This document shows, one piece after another, positions 14,774-21,164 of a stretch of 26,443 nucleotides of DNA. This stretch comes from GWB1-37-8 sp964646925 (GTDB taxonomy: Bacteria; Patescibacteriota; Microgenomatia; Levybacterales; UBA12049), in contig CAZYIC010000009.1 in the NCBI GenBank assembly GCA_964646925.1, positions 1 through 26,443 of the forward strand, in the 5' to 3' direction. The position numbers and the translations under genes are program-made. Numbering within the stretch: the first letter of the stretch is position 1; each line of letters begins with the position of its first letter. Under the pieces are notes generated by a model that was not told the DNA's origin, did no database searches, and saw only the letters and a program-made list of their open reading frames with translations.

Positions 14774-15666
14774 AAGCATTTCTCAAAAATTCTTAGTTTT
14801 GCGCTTCTTGATCTTTTATTTGCCTTCTTTTCCTCAACTGACGGAACAATCGGTTTGTCTGTAATAATTTTTCCAAATCCATTCTTCTCAAACTCAATAA
14901 ATTTTCTCTTAACAATTCTATCTTCCAGCGAATGGAAAGATATTACGCACAGTCTTCCATCTTTTTTCAGAAGCTTTACTGCCTTAGGCAGAGCTTGTGA
15001 AAGAGCATTTAGCTCATCATTTATCGCAATTCTCAATGCCTGAAAGACTTTTTTACTTTGTCCTGCTATTTTAAAAACTATTTTTGCCAAATCCCCTGTT
15101 GTCTCAATTGGTTTTATGCTACGGGCCCTGACAATAGCATCAGAAATCGCCCAACTACGACTTTCCTCACCAAGTTTAGTAAATATTTCATTGAGCTCTC
15201 CTTTCGTTAAAATTTTTATTAAATCAAGGGCCCTAACACCTAATTCCTGATCCATTCGCATATCCAGGGGCCCTTCATTCTGGAAGCTAAATCCCCGCGC
15301 GGGATTATCTATCTGATGACTGGAAACACCAAGGTCAAAAATTATCCCAGCCACTTTCTCAAAACCTTGCCTGCCGGCAGGCAGGTTATTTAAACGTGCA
15401 ATTCTATCTATATCTCTAAAATTCCCTCTTACAAGCTTCAGTCGTTCCCAATTTTTGATTTTTGAGTTTTGATTTTTGATTTCGCTCTCAATATTTTCAA
15501 TTGCATCCTTATCAACATCTATACCCAACACTTCTCCACCCAACTCCAAAATCTTTTTTGCGTGTCCGCCCCCACCCAATGTTGCGTCAATATACTTCTC
15601 ATTCGGCTTAATGTTTAATGCATCTATTGCTTCTGCCAAAAATACAGATTTATGAAAATCACTCAT
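14770..15666 (-). CDS. rsmH: 16S rRNA (cytosine-1402-N4)-methyltransferase RsmH (MraW)
   Basis: RsmH methylates N4 of C1402 in the 16S rRNA P site using SAM. The SAM loop DATLGGGGH (27-35), DLGVSSHQID (111-120), GPLDMRMD (132-139), FQALRIAINDEL and SFHSLEDRIVKR are all present, with RSRSAKLR at the end. At 298 aa it is close to the usual 300-315. Two stretches look like later additions: ESEIKNQNSKIKN (60-72), encoded by an AT-rich repeat, and LPAGRQG (95-101), encoded by a 16-bp perfect palindrome. Both lie in the methyltransferase core between GIDVD and IIFDLG, where loops are tolerated. The start overlaps mraZ by 8 bp. Confidence 0.96.
   Translation of the reverse strand: MSDFHKSVFLAEAIDALNIKPNEKYIDATLGGGGHAKKILELGGEVLGIDVDKDAIENIESEIKNQNSKIKNWERLKLVRGNFRDIDRIARLNNLPAGRQGFEKVAGIIFDLGVSSHQIDNPARGFSFQNEGPLDMRMDQELGVRALDLIKILTKGELNEIFTKLGEESRSWAISDAIVRARSIKPIETTGDLAKIVFKIAGQSKKVFQALRIAINDELNALSQALPKAVKLLKKDGRLCVISFHSLEDRIVKRKFIEFEKNGFGKIITDKPIVPSVEEKKANKRSRSAKLRIFEKCL
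15368..15383. repeat. 16-bp perfect palindrome inside rsmH
   Basis: TGCCTGCCGGCAGGCA is its own reverse complement. It is read in frame as the core of LPAGRQG. GC-only sequence of this kind stands out in the AT-rich gene. Confidence 0.8.
15451..15484. repeat. AT-rich repeat inside rsmH
   Basis: Repeated units of the form TTTTTGA occur four times in this stretch (plus strand). They are translated as the Lys/Asn/Ile-rich loop EIKNQNSKIKN of RsmH. Confidence 0.55.
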
Positions 15667-16105
15667 GCTTTATCTTTTCATTTCCATCTATAAGCTTTTG
15701 AGAAATATTCTCTATATTTTTTTCAAGGTTCTGTCTGTAGGTTTCCCAAATTTCTTTATCCCACAGCTCAACGTATCGTGACAATCCTAGGAATACAACT
15801 TGTTCTTTAATCTTTGCAAAGCGTCGTAAGTACTCAGGTATAATAAACCTTCCCTTAGAATCAAGCGAAGCGTTTGTTGCTCCTCCGAGAAGGTAACGCT
15901 GGGTTTCGCGGGCCGGTTTCTCAATAAACGGTCTACCCTCTGTTCCTTCCAGGAGTGCTTTCCATCCTGTTTCCGAAACGATGATAAGCGAATTTTCATA
16001 TCCTAAAGTTATTATTAATTTGTCTCCTATAATTTCCCTTAATTTTTTGGGAAAAGCTACTCTGCTTTTCTCCCCGACAATTCCCTCGAACTGTCCCAAT
16101 AACAT
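15659..16105 (-). CDS. mraZ: Transcriptional regulator MraZ
   Basis: MraZ is the DNA-binding autoregulator at the head of dcw clusters. It carries two SpoVT/AbrB-type domains: LGQFEGIVGEKSRVAFPKKLR near the start and NASLDSKGRFIIPEYLRR in the middle. The family pattern is M-(F/L)-x-G-(Q/E)-(Y/F)-E, so I place the start at the internal ATG (16103-16105), with an AGG a few bases upstream. An earlier in-frame ATG (16121-16123) would add MKRQAG, encoded by GC-rich GGCAGGCAGG text that resembles half of the rsmH palindrome. The protein is about 148 aa, normal for MraZ. It overlaps rsmH by 8 bp. Three GTGGG boxes upstream are its predicted operator. Confidence 0.93.
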   Translation of the reverse strand: MLLGQFEGIVGEKSRVAFPKKLREIIGDKLIITLGYENSLIIVSETGWKALLEGTEGRPFIEKPARETQRYLLGGATNASLDSKGRFIIPEYLRRFAKIKEQVVFLGLSRYVELWDKEIWETYRQNLEKNIENISQKLIDGNEKIKHE

Positions 16106-16148
16106 TCCTGCCTGCCGCTTCATATTGATTTAATTAAGTTTATGTTTT

Positions 16149-16211
16149 GCCTGTCCGCCCTTGTCTCGCTGCTGCTCGCAAGCGGGCTCCTTCGCAATGC
16201 TCAGTCCGCCC
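16149..16211. repeat. GC-rich element in the mraZ leader
   Basis: A GC-rich insert bounded by direct repeats of GTCCGCCC (16153-16160 and 16204-16211, 51 bp apart). It contains an imperfect hairpin, GCTCGC/GCGGGC, near its centre. It sits between the predicted mraZ operator and the mraZ start codon, so it would be transcribed as part of the leader. The right copy touches the first MraZ box. Confidence 0.5.
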
Positions 16212-16234
16212 CACTTTTTCCCACTTTGTCCCAC
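16210..16234 (-). promoter_or_regulatory. MraZ operator: three GTGGG boxes
   Basis: CCCAC occurs on the plus strand at 16210-16214, 16220-16224 and 16230-16234, exactly 10 bp apart, i.e. GTGGG boxes with 5-nt spacers on the coding strand. MraZ proteins are known to bind direct TGGG-type repeats with 5-nt spacers at their own promoters. The boxes lie just downstream of the -10, where binding would block transcription. Confidence 0.85.
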
Positions 16235-16236
16235 TT

Positions 16237-16271
16237 ATTATAATTTTGAGCCATTTTTTAGAACATGTCAA
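16237..16271 (-). promoter_or_regulatory. mraZ/dcw cluster promoter
   Basis: A perfect -35 TTGACA is at 16266-16271. CAAAAT (16243-16248) lies 17 bp downstream and would be a usable -10. A perfect TATAAT (16237-16242) follows directly but at a 23-bp spacing. Either choice starts transcription close to or inside the GTGGG boxes. The leader to the mraZ ATG would be about 130 nt. Confidence 0.65.
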
Positions 16272-16327
16272 GAGGAAAATAACCAAAATAGTGTATGAAA
16301 AAAATTAAAACTCAATATGTGGGGGCT

Positions 16328-16792
16328 TTATTGTTCTAGTTCGAGGGATTTTTGAATAGAAGCGGTAGAACCGTCAGTTTTTAAAAGTTTTACGATTAGT
16401 TTAATATCCGAAACATCCTCATCGTAATGACACACATCCGAGCATGTGCCAAGGGTAATTTCCTGTCTAACCGGTTTTCCGGCTACTTTTACATCTATGT
16501 GTCCTATAACTCCTCTGGGAATGTCCCCTTTGGATATATAAGATAATTCGTAATCCATTCCCGATATATCCCCCGTATTGCTAACTTCAAGAATTACCTC
16601 TCTATTGTTAGCTGATGCTGTTAAATTCAATCCTATTTCTTCGGGTTCAATCACAGTAATTTTTTCTTCCTGCGGGACTTGCGCAACCTCAACCGGAGCG
16701 TTCTTTTTACCGGAAGATAAAATTAAAATTGCTCCGGCGACTAAAACTATCGCTCCAATCGCTGAAAATATAATTATTTTTTTATTATTCAT
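16328..16792 (-). CDS. Membrane-anchored extracytoplasmic protein of unknown function
   Basis: A 154-aa protein with an uncleaved N-terminal membrane helix (about 5-27; there is no lipobox Cys) followed by a linker rich in Glu, Pro and Val. The rest looks beta-rich and should lie outside the cytoplasm. A motif LGTCSDVCHYDED (114-126) holds the only two cysteines (117 and 121), spaced to form a disulfide or a small metal site. I recognise no named family. It starts 4 bp after the upstream small gene's stop, so the two form a pair downstream of glyS. A role in the envelope is the most that topology supports. Confidence 0.75.
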   Translation of the reverse strand: MNNKKIIIFSAIGAIVLVAGAILILSSGKKNAPVEVAQVPQEEKITVIEPEEIGLNLTASANNREVILEVSNTGDISGMDYELSYISKGDIPRGVIGHIDVKVAGKPVRQEITLGTCSDVCHYDEDVSDIKLIVKLLKTDGSTASIQKSLELEQ

Positions 16793-16796
16793 AAAT

Positions 16797-17111
16797 CTAA
16801 ATCATCCTAAGCTGTCTAGGATCCACTGTCTTTGGCTCCGTTGCCCCTTGGGACATAGCTTTACGTCTTACAAATATGGTTGTGTGCTCAGAATCACCTC
16901 TAATATCCAAACATCCTGATTTTCCTGTCTCCAATACTGATTTCTGACTAATATCTTTAACACTGATTTCCTCACCTATCCAAGTAGCCAAAACACTATG
17001 GCCATTCCCTTCGGCGCTGCTTATCCTTACAGGATGCTTTACCCCTATCGCATCTAAAAAAGCTTCAATTTCGGTTGTGTCTTCCTGCCCACCTCTTCTT
17101 TCTTGAGGCAT
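16797..17111 (-). CDS. Small hypothetical soluble protein
   Basis: About 104 aa, hydrophilic, with no membrane helix or signal. I do not recognise a family. The N-terminus is acidic (QEDTTEIEAFLDAIG) and the C-terminal third is basic (IFVRRKAM...DPRQLRM). The ATG at 17109-17111 is preferred. A TTG two codons upstream would add two residues. A promoter lies in the 66-bp gap to glyS. The gene runs into the membrane-anchored gene 4 bp downstream. Confidence 0.6.
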   Translation of the reverse strand: MPQERRGGQEDTTEIEAFLDAIGVKHPVRISSAEGNGHSVLATWIGEEISVKDISQKSVLETGKSGCLDIRGDSEHTTIFVRRKAMSQGATEPKTVDPRQLRMI

Positions 17112-17144
17112 AATCAATAATAAATACGCCTGCTGTTTAATTTA

Positions 17145-17173
17145 ATTTTGCTTGAAAAAAAGACATTTGTCAA
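17145..17173 (-). promoter_or_regulatory. Putative promoter for the small gene pair after glyS
   Basis: A perfect -35 TTGACA (17168-17173) with a 17-bp spacer and CAAAAT (17145-17150) as -10. The same TTGACA-17-CAAAAT combination occurs at mraZ. The leader before the ATG at 17111 would be about 27 nt. Confidence 0.45.
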
Positions 17174-17177
17174 TGGA

Positions 17178-18581
17178 TCAAATGCGACTGTTAATATACT
17201 CTGCTAATTCTTCTATTCTTATTCTTTCTTGCTTCATTGAGTCTCTATCTCTTATTGTAATAGTGTTATCTTCCAGGGTTTGAAAATCGATAGTTATGCA
17301 AAACGGAGTACCGATTTCATCCTGCGCAAAATATCTTTTGCCGATATTTCCCCTCCCATCATAAACTGCAACGAAACTTTCTCTTAAATCCTCATAAATC
17401 TTTTTTGCCTTTTCAACCAATTCAGGTTTGTTCGCTAACAAAGGAAATACCGCAACTTTATACGGAGCAAGCTTAGGAGAAAGAGAAAGCACAACTCGCC
17501 CTCCCTCTTCCTTGTAGGAATTGAACAGAACTATCCCTGTCAAACGTGAAAGGCCGAAGGTAGGCTCAATTACATGGGGGGTATATTTTTCTCCGCTTTC
17601 CGGATCAGCATAAGAAAGGTCTTTTCCTGAATTTTTTGCATGATTTTTTAAATCAAAGTCAGTCCTGTATGCAATTCCAAACATCTCTTTAAATCCAAAA
17701 GGGTAATTATATTCTATATCCATTGTTTTTTTAGAATAGTGAGAACGCTCAAATTCCTCGTGTTCACGCCAACGCAATTTTTCCGGATTCAGTCCCAGAT
17801 CAATTGCCCAATTCCACATTTCTTTTTTAAAATATTCAAATTTCTCTTCCCACTGTGATTCTTTGATAAAGTACTCAAATTCCATAAGGTCAAACTCAAG
17901 AGTTCTATGAATAAATTGTCCCGGAGTTATTTCATTTCGAAAAGCTTTACCAATTTGCGCTATTCCGAACGGGATTTTAACCCGCATAGTATCCAATACG
18001 TTTTTGAAATTAACAAAAATTCCCTGTGCAATTTCACCACGAAGATAAGCTTTTGATTTGCCTTCCTCTATAATCCCGATGCTTGTTTCGAATAATAGAT
18101 TAAACTTTCGGACTTCTGTTAAATCTACGAAACCACAATTAGGACATTTTAGCTTTTTTTCACGGATTATTTTTGTCAGATCTTCGACAGGCAAACCTTC
18201 AACTTTAATGCCCTCAACCTGATCTTCAATTAGATGGTCCGCACGTGTCCTAAAATGGCAATTTCTGCAATCAATTAAAGCATCTGTAAAAGAGGAAACA
18301 TGACCGGATGCTTCCCAAACTTTGGGATTGAGAAAAATCGAAGCGTCGATTCCTACGATATCATCGCGCTTTAAAACAAATTTTTCCCACCAAGAATCAC
18401 GAATGTTATTTTTAAGAAGGGTTCCCAAAGGCCCAAAATCCCAAGTATTTGCCATTCCTCCATAAATCTCGGAAGAGGGATAAACAAATCCTCGCCTTTT
18501 GCAAAGTGCTACAATTTTATCCATTAACCCGTTCGAATTTTTATTAGCAAAATTTGCGCGGGTAAAATTAGATGAGTCCAT
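17178..18581 (-). CDS. glyS: Glycyl-tRNA synthetase, alpha2 (eukaryote/archaeal-like) type
   Basis: Charges tRNA-Gly. The 467-aa single-chain class II enzyme is of the homodimeric type, as seen from CKRRGFVYPSSEIYGG (27-42) and NTWDFGPLG (45-53). It is not the alpha2beta2 GlyQ/GlyS type. Two CxxC pairs (Cys105/Cys108 in CRNC and Cys146/Cys149 in CPNC) form a probable zinc-binding insertion. Class II motifs are visible in FRNEITPGQF, HRTLEFDLMEFEYF and HVIEPTFGLSRL. An anticodon-binding domain follows (APYKVAVFPLL onward). The start is supported by an extended -10 promoter 7 nt upstream. There is no Shine-Dalgarno. It heads its own transcription unit. Confidence 0.96.
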   Translation of the reverse strand: MDSSNFTRANFANKNSNGLMDKIVALCKRRGFVYPSSEIYGGMANTWDFGPLGTLLKNNIRDSWWEKFVLKRDDIVGIDASIFLNPKVWEASGHVSSFTDALIDCRNCHFRTRADHLIEDQVEGIKVEGLPVEDLTKIIREKKLKCPNCGFVDLTEVRKFNLLFETSIGIIEEGKSKAYLRGEIAQGIFVNFKNVLDTMRVKIPFGIAQIGKAFRNEITPGQFIHRTLEFDLMEFEYFIKESQWEEKFEYFKKEMWNWAIDLGLNPEKLRWREHEEFERSHYSKKTMDIEYNYPFGFKEMFGIAYRTDFDLKNHAKNSGKDLSYADPESGEKYTPHVIEPTFGLSRLTGIVLFNSYKEEGGRVVLSLSPKLAPYKVAVFPLLANKPELVEKAKKIYEDLRESFVAVYDGRGNIGKRYFAQDEIGTPFCITIDFQTLEDNTITIRDRDSMKQERIRIEELAEYINSRI

Positions 18582-18588
18582 TCAATAA

Positions 18589-18597
18589 ATTATAACA
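18589..18597 (-). promoter_or_regulatory. glyS promoter, extended -10, predicted leaderless
   Basis: TGT-TATAAT on the minus strand, i.e. a TGn extended -10 with a perfect hexamer (18589-18594), ending 7 nt before the glyS ATG. No good -35 is present, which an extended -10 can tolerate. Confidence 0.6.
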
Positions 18598-18625
18598 CAA
18601 ACAATAATCAACTTCCTTTTAAGCA

Positions 18626-18638
18626 AACCCCAGGGGTT
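18626..18638. repeat. Palindrome AACCCCAGGGGTT downstream of the transposase
   Basis: Perfect 6-bp arms around one central base. The reverse complement occurs upstream of the transposase at 19415-19427, so the two bracket the gene. Confidence 0.75.
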
Positions 18639-18677
18639 AAATACGTTCAAACACCGGGACATATGTGCCCATAATGC

Positions 18678-19352
18678 TTACTCCAGCAAAAGATGTTTTA
18701 TCTCTGCCAGTTTTCTTTGGTAATCCACCTGATCATAAACAAATTCCCTGTATTTCATATTTCCGATACAGGTAAAAATAGAAGATCTATCTATAAAAGG
18801 ATATTCTGAAGATTTTGGATTCAAATATTTACGGAGGGAAGACCATGGATAACTATCCAAATCCTTCGCTTCCACTAAATAACTTGTTGCCGGGTTTAGG
18901 TGAATATATCTTGAAACATGAATCAATTGCTCATCTGTATCAATATGCACTGCTTTAAACATGGGCTGAAATAGTGGACCGGATCTTTTTGTCCTTACGT
19001 TTAGATACTTAGCGTAACCGTTCTGGATATTGCTTATAAATCTGGCTATCCCTCTTTCGGAAATCTGCTTCAATAAAAAGTGATAATGATTATCCATCAA
19101 ACAAAAAGCTAGAAGCTCTACTTGCTGATCATTTTCTTCCTGCAATTTCTCCAAAATTCTTACCCTTTCTTCATTCGCAAGTTTTTTAAAAAAAGAAAAA
19201 CTCGTAGGAGTATTCGCAAAACGATAATATCCAATTAAATCTAAAAACCTTAAGAAGTAAGAAGCAGTTGGAAACATGGGAACCCTGGCAATGCTTCTAT
19301 TAAAAACATGGTACATCTCGCCAGGAACAAGAACTGCTTTTCGATAAGGCAT
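18678..19352 (-). CDS. REP-associated tyrosine transposase (IS200/Y1 family)
   Basis: A Y1 transposase-family HUH nuclease of about 224 aa. The histidine pair is in MDNHYHFLL (His89 and His91 when counted from the chosen ATG) and the nucleophile is probably Tyr113 in NGYAKYLN, followed by GPLFQPMFKAVHI and a Y-IHLNP motif, all usual for RAYT/IS200-like proteins. The ATG at 19350-19352 is preferred over the TTG 39 bp upstream. It has MPYRK...GEMYHVFNR at its start, as family members do, and a -10 CATAAT 6 nt before it. The catalytic residues look intact. It is flanked by CCCC/GGGG palindromes. These proteins can be domesticated and mobilise REP sequences rather than themselves. Confidence 0.9.
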   Translation of the reverse strand: MPYRKAVLVPGEMYHVFNRSIARVPMFPTASYFLRFLDLIGYYRFANTPTSFSFFKKLANEERVRILEKLQEENDQQVELLAFCLMDNHYHFLLKQISERGIARFISNIQNGYAKYLNVRTKRSGPLFQPMFKAVHIDTDEQLIHVSRYIHLNPATSYLVEAKDLDSYPWSSLRKYLNPKSSEYPFIDRSSIFTCIGNMKYREFVYDQVDYQRKLAEIKHLLLE

Positions 19353-19358
19353 CACTCT

Positions 19359-19387
19359 ATTATGAAGATAAATAGTTGATTTTGCAA
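19359..19387 (-). promoter_or_regulatory. Transposase promoter, predicted leaderless
   Basis: TTGCAA (19382-19387), 17-bp spacer, CATAAT (19359-19364), then 6 nt to the ATG at 19352. It supports the downstream ATG as the true start. Confidence 0.5.
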
Positions 19388-19414
19388 GCAATTTCCTTGG
19401 GTTAGAAGCTAACT

Positions 19415-19427
19415 AACCCCTGGGGTT
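19415..19427. repeat. Palindrome AACCCCTGGGGTT upstream of the transposase
   Basis: Reverse complement of the palindrome at 18626-18638, so the pair is in inverted orientation around the transposase gene. Confidence 0.75.
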
Positions 19428-19460
19428 ATTAACTGGGGTTAGGGTTATTAACTGGGGTTA
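19423..19460. repeat. 19-bp tandem repeat, two copies
   Basis: GGGTTATTAACTGGGGTTA occurs at 19423-19441 and again, perfectly, at 19442-19460. The first copy overlaps the palindrome. It may be a binding array of the transposase. Confidence 0.85.
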
Positions 19461-19505
19461 TTTAGGGTAGGGATTATCAAGCTAAGAAGAATATCTCACC
19501 CCCTT

Positions 19506-20657
19506 TCACCTAGCGCCGCTTGCGTATTGTAGTCTCCATCGTCGCCTGGTCATTCCATCTATTTCTTCTGGAAGCCTATCCTGTAAGGAAGCTGTAAATT
19601 TTCTGACTTCCTCGAGTAATCCTCCATGGAACTCCAATGGTCTCATAAATGCCCACTCTCCTCGACTTAAAGCAATTTTTGCTTCCCCAGAATCAAATGC
19701 TTCCTTTAGAGTCTTTCGTAAATCCTCATCAACTGGGGAATAAAAATTACCTTCAAGAAAAGTCTGTCCATTTCTTGTTGTTGTGGTTTGTAAGCATAAA
19801 GCAGTCATCTTCCCCAAAAATTTCACTAACAAAACGCCATTTACGAGTACGACTGCTGCATTTTTTCCATCCCACTTATCTATAGCATTGTAAAAATATG
19901 ACTCAGCGTGCTCACAAAGACCCCAGCCCTGATGTCCTGGCATAATTTTGATTTCTATGTCCGATGACATCACTGGCTTGCGTTTTTGGACAACAGCTTC
20001 AGGCCGTACGGAGGGCACTTTGCCTGCTTGTGAGCTGCCCTCATTAGCTTTATTGAGCATTCCAATTGCCTGCTCAATAGTAAGATTACGTGTTGTTTTA
20101 TCTCGGTCTGATCCTATTAAGTTTGCGTCGCATACGTTTGCTTTCGCCGACTCCTGCTCATAATCAACAATATCCCTCGCATATTGATCAGATTGGAACG
20201 TCAATAAAAGCATATAGCCCGAGGCACTACCTATTTGATTTAACTGTTCTTTTGATAATTCTACGTTATTCCCTCCCGTTATGTTGACTACTACTGGTCG
20301 ATCTGCAAAGCTTACGATATGAAGATGCACGCCTTTTGGAACTCTTAGTCCTTCTGCCGCGTTTTTCATCTCATTTTCATAAATCCTATACGACCCTATT
20401 TCAAATTCAGACCCCTTTCTTTCCTGGACGAATTTCAGTCCGGATTTTTGCCCCGCTATTTCAAGATTTATTCTTCTTCCTCTACCCCTTTCTTCATCCA
20501 TAATTTCTTCATCTGTAAGTTCTGTTTCAGGAATAACAATAACCTTAACCGGCTCTGCTATCATTTCAGCTTTAAGTCTTTCGACGGCTGGAATTACCAC
20601 AGTTAGATCCGGCTCCCCGGTTCGCGGTGATGGTCGTACTTCCCTAGACCTATCCAT
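19506..20657 (-). CDS. Hypothetical soluble protein, 383 aa
   Basis: I recognise no family. The protein has no signal peptide or membrane helix. The N-terminal 60 residues are charged and probably disordered (many Glu, Pro, Arg). The next part (about 70-165) alternates beta-like strands. A Ser/Ala-rich linker near 205-230 separates a second part starting at KIMPGHQGWGLCEHAESYFYNAIDKW. The C-terminus is basic (MTRRRWRLQYASGAR). Two-domain organisation is inferred from composition only. It starts 7 nt after an extended -10 and has no Shine-Dalgarno. It is divergent from the small plus-strand membrane gene and lies just upstream of the transposase element, so it may belong to an accessory segment. 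Confidence 0.75.
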   Translation of the reverse strand: MDRSREVRPSPRTGEPDLTVVIPAVERLKAEMIAEPVKVIVIPETELTDEEIMDEERGRGRRINLEIAGQKSGLKFVQERKGSEFEIGSYRIYENEMKNAAEGLRVPKGVHLHIVSFADRPVVVNITGGNNVELSKEQLNQIGSASGYMLLLTFQSDQYARDIVDYEQESAKANVCDANLIGSDRDKTTRNLTIEQAIGMLNKANEGSSQAGKVPSVRPEAVVQKRKPVMSSDIEIKIMPGHQGWGLCEHAESYFYNAIDKWDGKNAAVVLVNGVLLVKFLGKMTALCLQTTTTRNGQTFLEGNFYSPVDEDLRKTLKEAFDSGEAKIALSRGEWAFMRPLEFHGGLLEEVRKFTASLQDRLPEEIDGMTRRRWRLQYASGAR

Positions 20658-20664
20658 CTATAAA

Positions 20665-20673
20665 ATTATAGCA
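20665..20673 (-). promoter_or_regulatory. Promoter of the 383-aa gene, extended -10, predicted leaderless
   Basis: TGC-TATAAT on the minus strand (perfect hexamer at 20665-20670 with a TGn extension), ending 7 nt before the ATG at 20655-20657. Confidence 0.6.
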
Positions 20674-20676
20674 TAA

Positions 20677-20705
20677 TTGACTTCTTCAAACTCAATTATT
20701 AGACT
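20677..20705 (+). promoter_or_regulatory. Promoter of the plus-strand membrane gene, predicted leaderless
   Basis: TTGACT (20677-20682), 17-bp spacer, TAGACT (20700-20705), then 6 nt to the ATG at 20712. It is back to back with the minus-strand promoter of the 383-aa gene in a 54-bp gap, so one bound regulator could affect both. Confidence 0.55.
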
Positions 20706-20711
20706 TAAATA

Positions 20712-21164
20712 ATGAGACAAGAAAACAAAAGGATGAAACACCTAAAACTTTTCTACCTCTTCACTTTTATACTTGGAGGCCTTATAGTGGCACCTACTCA
20801 CATTTTCGAACCCCCAACTTTTATGTATGCCAGATTTCCGCATTATCTGGAAAAGATGCCGCTGCTATTTGGAGTAAGCTGGCCAATGACTTTTAAAATT
20901 TATCATTATGTGCTCTATGCGCTTGCTGTTATCGCAAGTCTTAATGTTTTGGGGATTATTTTTTATCCAAGGTTTAAACAAATAGCCCTTACTTCTTCTT
21001 TAATTGGATTATTTTTAATGCCGCTAATGGTTTTGTTTTTCTTTTTTAAATTCACAGACGTTAATGCCTCAACTGCTATTGTTTATGGTTTTTATTCCGT
21101 GGTTTTATTAATTGTAAATCTATTAACTTTTAAAGCGCTGATTACTGAGCGAAAAGAGGCATGA
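20712..21164 (+). CDS. Small polytopic membrane protein of unknown function
   Basis: 150 aa with four predicted membrane helices (about 11-29, 61-85, 90-113, 120-142) and short loops. I do not recognise a family. The segment between helices 1 and 2 has an aromatic and proline-rich stretch (FEPPTFMYARFPHYLEKMP). Basic residues at both ends suggest both termini are cytoplasmic. It is the only well-supported plus-strand gene in the window. The start is backed by a promoter 6 nt upstream. An alternative internal ATG at residue 8 exists. Its 3' end overlaps recO by 23 bp tail to tail. Confidence 0.75.
   Translation: MRQENKRMKHLKLFYLFTFILGGLIVAPTHIFEPPTFMYARFPHYLEKMPLLFGVSWPMTFKIYHYVLYALAVIASLNVLGIIFYPRFKQIALTSSLIGLFLMPLMVLFFFFKFTDVNASTAIVYGFYSVVLLIVNLLTFKALITERKEA

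Larger units (their letters stand above)
18626..19460 (-). mobile_element. RAYT-type element with flanking palindromes
   Basis: The unit consists of the tyrosine transposase gene with AACCCC(A/T)GGGGTT palindromes on both sides (18626-18638 and 19415-19427) and an extra 19-bp tandem repeat on the upstream side. REP-associated transposases are known to recognise and be flanked by such palindromes. The exact element ends are not defined here. Confidence 0.5.

Noticed and set aside
19423..19460. CRISPR-like repeat array
   Set aside because: Only two directly adjacent copies with no spacer between them, so it is a simple tandem repeat.
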